Source: an uncultured Armatimonadota bacterium (GTDB lineage: Bacteria; Armatimonadota; Fimbriimonadia; Fimbriimonadales; GBS-DC). From it: 32,224 nt of DNA. The notes under the pieces are model-generated. The model was not told the origin of the DNA, made no database searches, and saw only the letters and a list, made by a program, of their open reading frames with translations. The position numbers and the translations under genes are program-made. Shown one piece after another: positions 28,508 through 32,224 of the stretch (its first letter is position 1; the number at the start of each line of letters is the position of its first letter). Location: contig CAKZQI010000293.1 in NCBI GenBank assembly GCA_937139515.1, forward strand, positions 1 to 32,224, read 5' to 3'.

Positions 28508-29470
28508 ATGCGAGAAGAGCCTCATTTGAAAATATATAGCGACCGCTCGATGTTGGTTCATGAAGACGGATCTGTGGAGGTTTTCGCTGAGGGGAAACAA
28601 GCTCCAAGCGCCCTCCAGCGATACAAACACATCAAGGAGAATCTGAGTAGCGGATGGTTTGAAAATTTGGTTGTTGAGGTCTCACGAGACCCAGCCCTAC
28701 TCAGTCCACTCTCCGAAAACGACACCGAGTTTATAAACAATCTTGTGAACGCTTTCAATAGTGAGTATGGACGCGCGGTGGTGGGACTTTTTGTCGTTCA
28801 ATTGGTCGTGAAGAGCCTCGCACAAGACCAATCGATACGCCTACATAAAGGAGGCTCGAGTCAATTCTCGTGGATTGAGGGTATATCAATGCGCTCCATC
28901 GATAGCCAGTTCATTACGCCCGTATTAAGAAAGTACAATCTTTTGTCTGTGAACGCTGATGGTGTGTTTATGACGCGCACCCTTGCAGAGAACTACCCCT
29001 ACACGCGGTTTTACAAAGCCAGTATTCGTGGGGTCAGGGATACCTGGCTTGAGCTGGTCGACAGAGTTGAGAGCAGACAACTAGAGCCTTTTAGTGCGCT
29101 GAAGTATGTTTTGGCGTGTTTGTTCAATCGTACTCAGGAATTCTCTAAATCTGTTGAAACCACCCTGAAAGCGCTCGAGCAGTTATTGGCTACGCCGAGT
29201 CTGTCTCCCAGTCAGTTGCCCCCGATTATAAAACAGCACATAAGTGGGTCTACCTACTCAGCGAGATTGCTCGAAATCGCTGTTCACAGCTTCTTGCAGG
29301 TTTTGGACGAACGCGGCTACTTAGAAGGAAAGCTCGTACCTCTATGCCAAATGAGAACTGCCAACAAAAAGCACCGCAACATAGCCGATGTGGAGATTGT
29401 CAGCCCTACGAATGAGAAAGTCGTTCTTGAGTCTATGTCAAAATCAGAGGTAGTCAGCGATGAGAACTAA
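28508..29470 (+). CDS. Candidate restriction endonuclease partner, possibly C-terminally truncated
   Basis: Immediately downstream of the MTase (3-nt gap), AT-richer, C-terminal HRNIADVEIVSPTNEKVVLES resembling the start of a PD-(D/E)xK core. Confidence 0.5.
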   Translation: MREEPHLKIYSDRSMLVHEDGSVEVFAEGKQAPSALQRYKHIKENLSSGWFENLVVEVSRDPALLSPLSENDTEFINNLVNAFNSEYGRAVVGLFVVQLVVKSLAQDQSIRLHKGGSSQFSWIEGISMRSIDSQFITPVLRKYNLLSVNADGVFMTRTLAENYPYTRFYKASIRGVRDTWLELVDRVESRQLEPFSALKYVLACLFNRTQEFSKSVETTLKALEQLLATPSLSPSQLPPIIKQHISGSTYSARLLEIAVHSFLQVLDERGYLEGKLVPLCQMRTANKKHRNIADVEIVSPTNEKVVLESMSKSEVVSDEN

Positions 29471-30275
29471 TACCCTTTTGATTGTATTAGCGTTGATGTT
29501 TATTGCGGTTCCTGTAGTATCCCAACAACCCAAAACCCAAACGGTACGCATCCCCGGCACCACCGTGGAGTTTGAACTGGTGTACATCCCTCCCGGCACG
29601 ATTGAACTCCCTGACCCCGAAGCCCCCAGCAAGATGACCACCGTAGAGGTCAAGGGCTTCTGGATAGGGCGCACTGAGGTCACTTGGGACGAATATGGCA
29701 CCTACGCCTTCAACAGCGACATCAAGTCCACTGAGAAGGAGCGTGAAGCCGATGCGATTGCCAAACCCAGCAAGCCCTACGGTGCGATTGATCGAGGCTT
29801 CGGCTACGAGGGGAACCCTGCCATCGGTATGACCTACATGGGCGCCACGCGCTATTGCGAATGGCTCAGCCGAATGACGGGCAAGAAGTTCCGATTGCCC
29901 ACCGAAGCCGAATGGGAGTATGTGGCGCAAGCAGGCGGACGCTGGAAACGCGAACCCTTCAGCCCCGAAGAGCTGAACAAATACGCCTGGTACAGCGCTA
30001 ACGCCGACAACAAGCCCCACAAGGTCGCTCGGAAACAACCCAATCCTTGGGGTATTTTCGACATCCTTGGGAATGTGAAAGAGTGGTGTCAGGGAATGGA
30101 TGGCAAGCCTGTAGCCTGCGGTGGTTCGTTTCAAGACCCCGCAGAAGAGGTTCATCCAGGGGCACGCTCCTACCAAGACCCCAGCTGGAATATGACCGAC
30201 CCCCAGTATCCCAAGAGTCGATGGTGGCTGTCTGATGCCCCCTTCGTCGGCTTGCGCGTGGTGATGGAAGAGTAG
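29460..30275 (+). CDS. Secreted SUMF1/EgtB/PvdO-type (FGE-sulfatase domain) protein
   Basis: Signal peptide; FELVYIPPGTIELP, VKGFWIGRTEVTWDEY, CEWLSRMTGKKFRLPTEAEWEYVAQAGG, NPWGIFDILGNVKEWCQ, GGSF, VGLRVV. Confidence 0.93.
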   Translation: MRTNTLLIVLALMFIAVPVVSQQPKTQTVRIPGTTVEFELVYIPPGTIELPDPEAPSKMTTVEVKGFWIGRTEVTWDEYGTYAFNSDIKSTEKEREADAIAKPSKPYGAIDRGFGYEGNPAIGMTYMGATRYCEWLSRMTGKKFRLPTEAEWEYVAQAGGRWKREPFSPEELNKYAWYSANADNKPHKVARKQPNPWGIFDILGNVKEWCQGMDGKPVACGGSFQDPAEEVHPGARSYQDPSWNMTDPQYPKSRWWLSDAPFVGLRVVMEE

Positions 30276-30309
30276 GTGTTGTAGCACCTCTGGCGAAACT
30301 TGTCCTGCG

Positions 30310-31278
30310 ATGGCACTGAAAACGGCACTGCTGGGTACGGGCGGAATAGGACGCTATTTGGCGAAGCAAGCGCGCCAGTGCGAGGCAATCGAGCTGGTGG
30401 CACTCTACGACCCCGACTACGACAGCGCCTCGCGCTTGGCTCAGGAACTGGATATGCCCTACTACGCCCAGCTCCAAGCGGTATGGGATAAGCCAGAGGT
30501 AGAAGCGGTGCTGATTGCCACACCGCCCTACACCCACGCCGAGCTCTGCCTACAGGCGCTGGAGCATGGCAAACATGTGTTTTGTGAAAAGCCGATGGCG
30601 CCTACATTAGAAGATTGTGATGCGATGCTGGAGTCGGCTCGCCAAAATCAGCGCGTGCTGATGGTGGGGCAAGTGCTTCGGCTGTTCCCTCTCTTCTGGC
30701 AGAGCCAGCAGTGGCTCCATCAGGGCGTGATAGGCGAGCCAGTCCACTTCAGCGTGCGACGAATGGAGCACTCGGCACGCCTGTTCAGCACGGGGTGGCG
30801 CGCCGACCCCACAAAAAGCGGAGGCGCGCTCCTTGAAATCAATGTGCACGAGTTGGATTACCTGCGCTGGGTTGGGGGCAACTACCGGGTGGTGTGCGCT
30901 CAGGGACGCCAGCCCTTGCCTGAACCTGCCTTCATCCAGTGCTGGCACGCTCAACTGGAGTTCGAAAGCGGCGCCACAGGGCAGATAGAAGCCAGCATCA
31001 TCGACCCCGCAGGCGAGTATACAATACGCATCCTCGGCACGGAGGGCGTCATCCACTTCGCAGGGTTTGGCAGTGAAATCCACTACCGCACACACCAAGG
31101 CGAGGAGCAAACACTCACCGCAGAGCAGATTGGACTACCTGACCCCTACACCCACGAACTCTGTGCGTTCGCCCGCGCCGTGCTTTATGGCGACCCGCTA
31201 CCCTGCGATGGGCACGACGGGCGCGAGGCGGTCGCAAACGCACTAGAGTGCCTCAAGGCGATAGGTGCCAAGTGGTGA
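30310..31278 (+). CDS. Gfo/Idh/MocA family oxidoreductase
   Basis: LLGTGGIGRYLAKQ, VLIATPPYTHAELCLQALEHGKHVFCEKPMAPTLEDCDAML; GGALLEINVHELDYLRW. Confidence 0.93.
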   Translation: MALKTALLGTGGIGRYLAKQARQCEAIELVALYDPDYDSASRLAQELDMPYYAQLQAVWDKPEVEAVLIATPPYTHAELCLQALEHGKHVFCEKPMAPTLEDCDAMLESARQNQRVLMVGQVLRLFPLFWQSQQWLHQGVIGEPVHFSVRRMEHSARLFSTGWRADPTKSGGALLEINVHELDYLRWVGGNYRVVCAQGRQPLPEPAFIQCWHAQLEFESGATGQIEASIIDPAGEYTIRILGTEGVIHFAGFGSEIHYRTHQGEEQTLTAEQIGLPDPYTHELCAFARAVLYGDPLPCDGHDGREAVANALECLKAIGAKW

Positions 31279-31287
31279 GTGAGATAT

Positions 31288-31462
31288 AAGGGTGTTCCTA
31301 AAATCGTGGCACGAGCATCCTGTCCGTGAAAACAGGATGAGTCCGCTGAGAGCGCAGGCGTCTCGCCTGCACGGTCGTTGAGAACTGCTTGGGCAAGAAT
31401 ACCCAACCCACGATTAGCGGGCAGGACGCCCGCGATCCCCGTGATTTTTCAAACACCCTCAC
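31288..31462. mobile_element. MITE-like element copy E flanked by perfect 8-bp TGAGATAT direct repeats
   Basis: AGGGTGTTCCTAAAATC...GATTTTTCAAACACCCT ends; TGAGATAT at 31280-31287 and 31463-31470. Confidence 0.85.
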
Positions 31463-31511
31463 TGAGATATTGACTTTTAGCACCCACCGCCAGAGGTACA
31501 ATACTAATGAG

Positions 31512-32078
31512 ATGTCAGTCTCACGCACAACGACAGGCTCTAAACCCAAGCGTCGGCGACGGCTCACCGAAGCAGACCTGCTGAGCCTGCCCGACACCGG
31601 ACGCAAATACGAACTGGTCAACGGGAGGCTCCAAGAAGTGCCCACAGGTGGACGACACGGATGGTTAGAGCATCGATTGTATTCGCGGATTGCGCCCTAC
31701 ATCCCACAGCAAATGGTCTCCTTCGGTTCTAGCACGGGCTTTCGGATGGCACAGGGCAACATCCGCAGCCCCGACCTGTCGGTGATGGACAGGGAACGCC
31801 TGCCTGGGGGCGAACCGCCCGTGGGGTTCATCGACGGCGCGCCCGACTTGGCTGTGGAGATTGTGTCGCCCTCCGAGAACCTTGCCAACCTGCACGATAA
31901 ACTGCGAGAGTATTTTGAGGCGGGGGCGAAGGAGGTGTGGCTTCTGTTCCCTGAGACCCAGCAGGTGTATCGCTACACGGGCTTGTTGCAGGTGGAGGTG
32001 TTGGGAGCAGACGACCTGCTGAGGAGCGAGACGCTGTTGCCGGGGTTTGAAGTGCGTGTGCGGGAGCTGTTTGAGTAG
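31512..32078 (+). CDS. Uma2 family endonuclease-like (DUF820) protein
   Basis: RKYELVNGRLQEVPTGGRHG, SPDLSVMDRERLP, GAPDLAVEIVSPSENLANLHDKLREYFEAGAKEVWLLFPETQQVYRY. Confidence 0.92.
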   Translation: MSVSRTTTGSKPKRRRRLTEADLLSLPDTGRKYELVNGRLQEVPTGGRHGWLEHRLYSRIAPYIPQQMVSFGSSTGFRMAQGNIRSPDLSVMDRERLPGGEPPVGFIDGAPDLAVEIVSPSENLANLHDKLREYFEAGAKEVWLLFPETQQVYRYTGLLQVEVLGADDLLRSETLLPGFEVRVRELFE

Positions 32079-32149
32079 CGCAAGCCCTGCATCTGACCTT
32101 CGCTTGGATAGCCCTTGTATCGCTTTTCGCAGGTATAATCTTGTACCGT

Positions 32150-32224
32150 ATGATACGCTGTGTTGTTAGCACTATAGCAAGCCTAGTATTCGTGGTTGCT
32201 TGCGCACAATCTATAAGAGAGTTG
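32150..32224 (+). CDS. N-terminus of an exported/lipoprotein-type protein, truncated by window end
   Basis: MIRCVVSTIASLVFVVACAQSIREL; TATAAT 10 nt upstream. Confidence 0.5.
   Translation, partial: MIRCVVSTIASLVFVVACAQSIREL

Noticed and set aside
31389-31511. Upstream extension of the Uma2 ORF (MGKNTQPTISGQDARDPRDFSNTLTE...)
   Set aside because: This part is translated MITE copy E; the Uma2 start at 31512 fits the TACAAT box.

Overview
A bacterial chromosomal window, probably Armatimonadota-like. That assignment is an inference from the two '[29 protein letters not shown](E)SARKTxCLSN' pseudopilins with a C-terminal H-x-DG motif; no database search was run. About 27 coding genes can be supported. 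Housekeeping genes: hisC, gatB, rimO, coaD, gyrB, recX, rny, a HIT protein, a family-4 uracil-DNA glycosylase and tRNA-Glu(UUC). Accessory or poorly described content: (i) two DUF1559-like pseudopilins followed by small single-pass Pro/Gly-rich proteins, one of the pseudopilins carrying an in-frame amber codon; (ii) a tightly packed minus-strand operon of a 2-TM protein, Usp, TrkA-N and an orphan periplasmic-binding lipoprotein, followed by a CBS-GGDEF protein; (iii) an AT-richer restriction-modification-like island whose candidate endonuclease looks C-terminally truncated; (iv) a MITE-like palindromic element family (ITR about AGGGTGTTTGAAAAATC) with apparent 8-10 bp target-site duplications; (v) a second dispersed hairpin repeat family showing compensatory changes. 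Many genes have a GGTATAAT/GGTATACT-like -10 box ending only 6-10 nt before the start codon, which suggests widespread leaderless transcription. No CRISPR array, rRNA, prophage or full-length transposase gene was seen.
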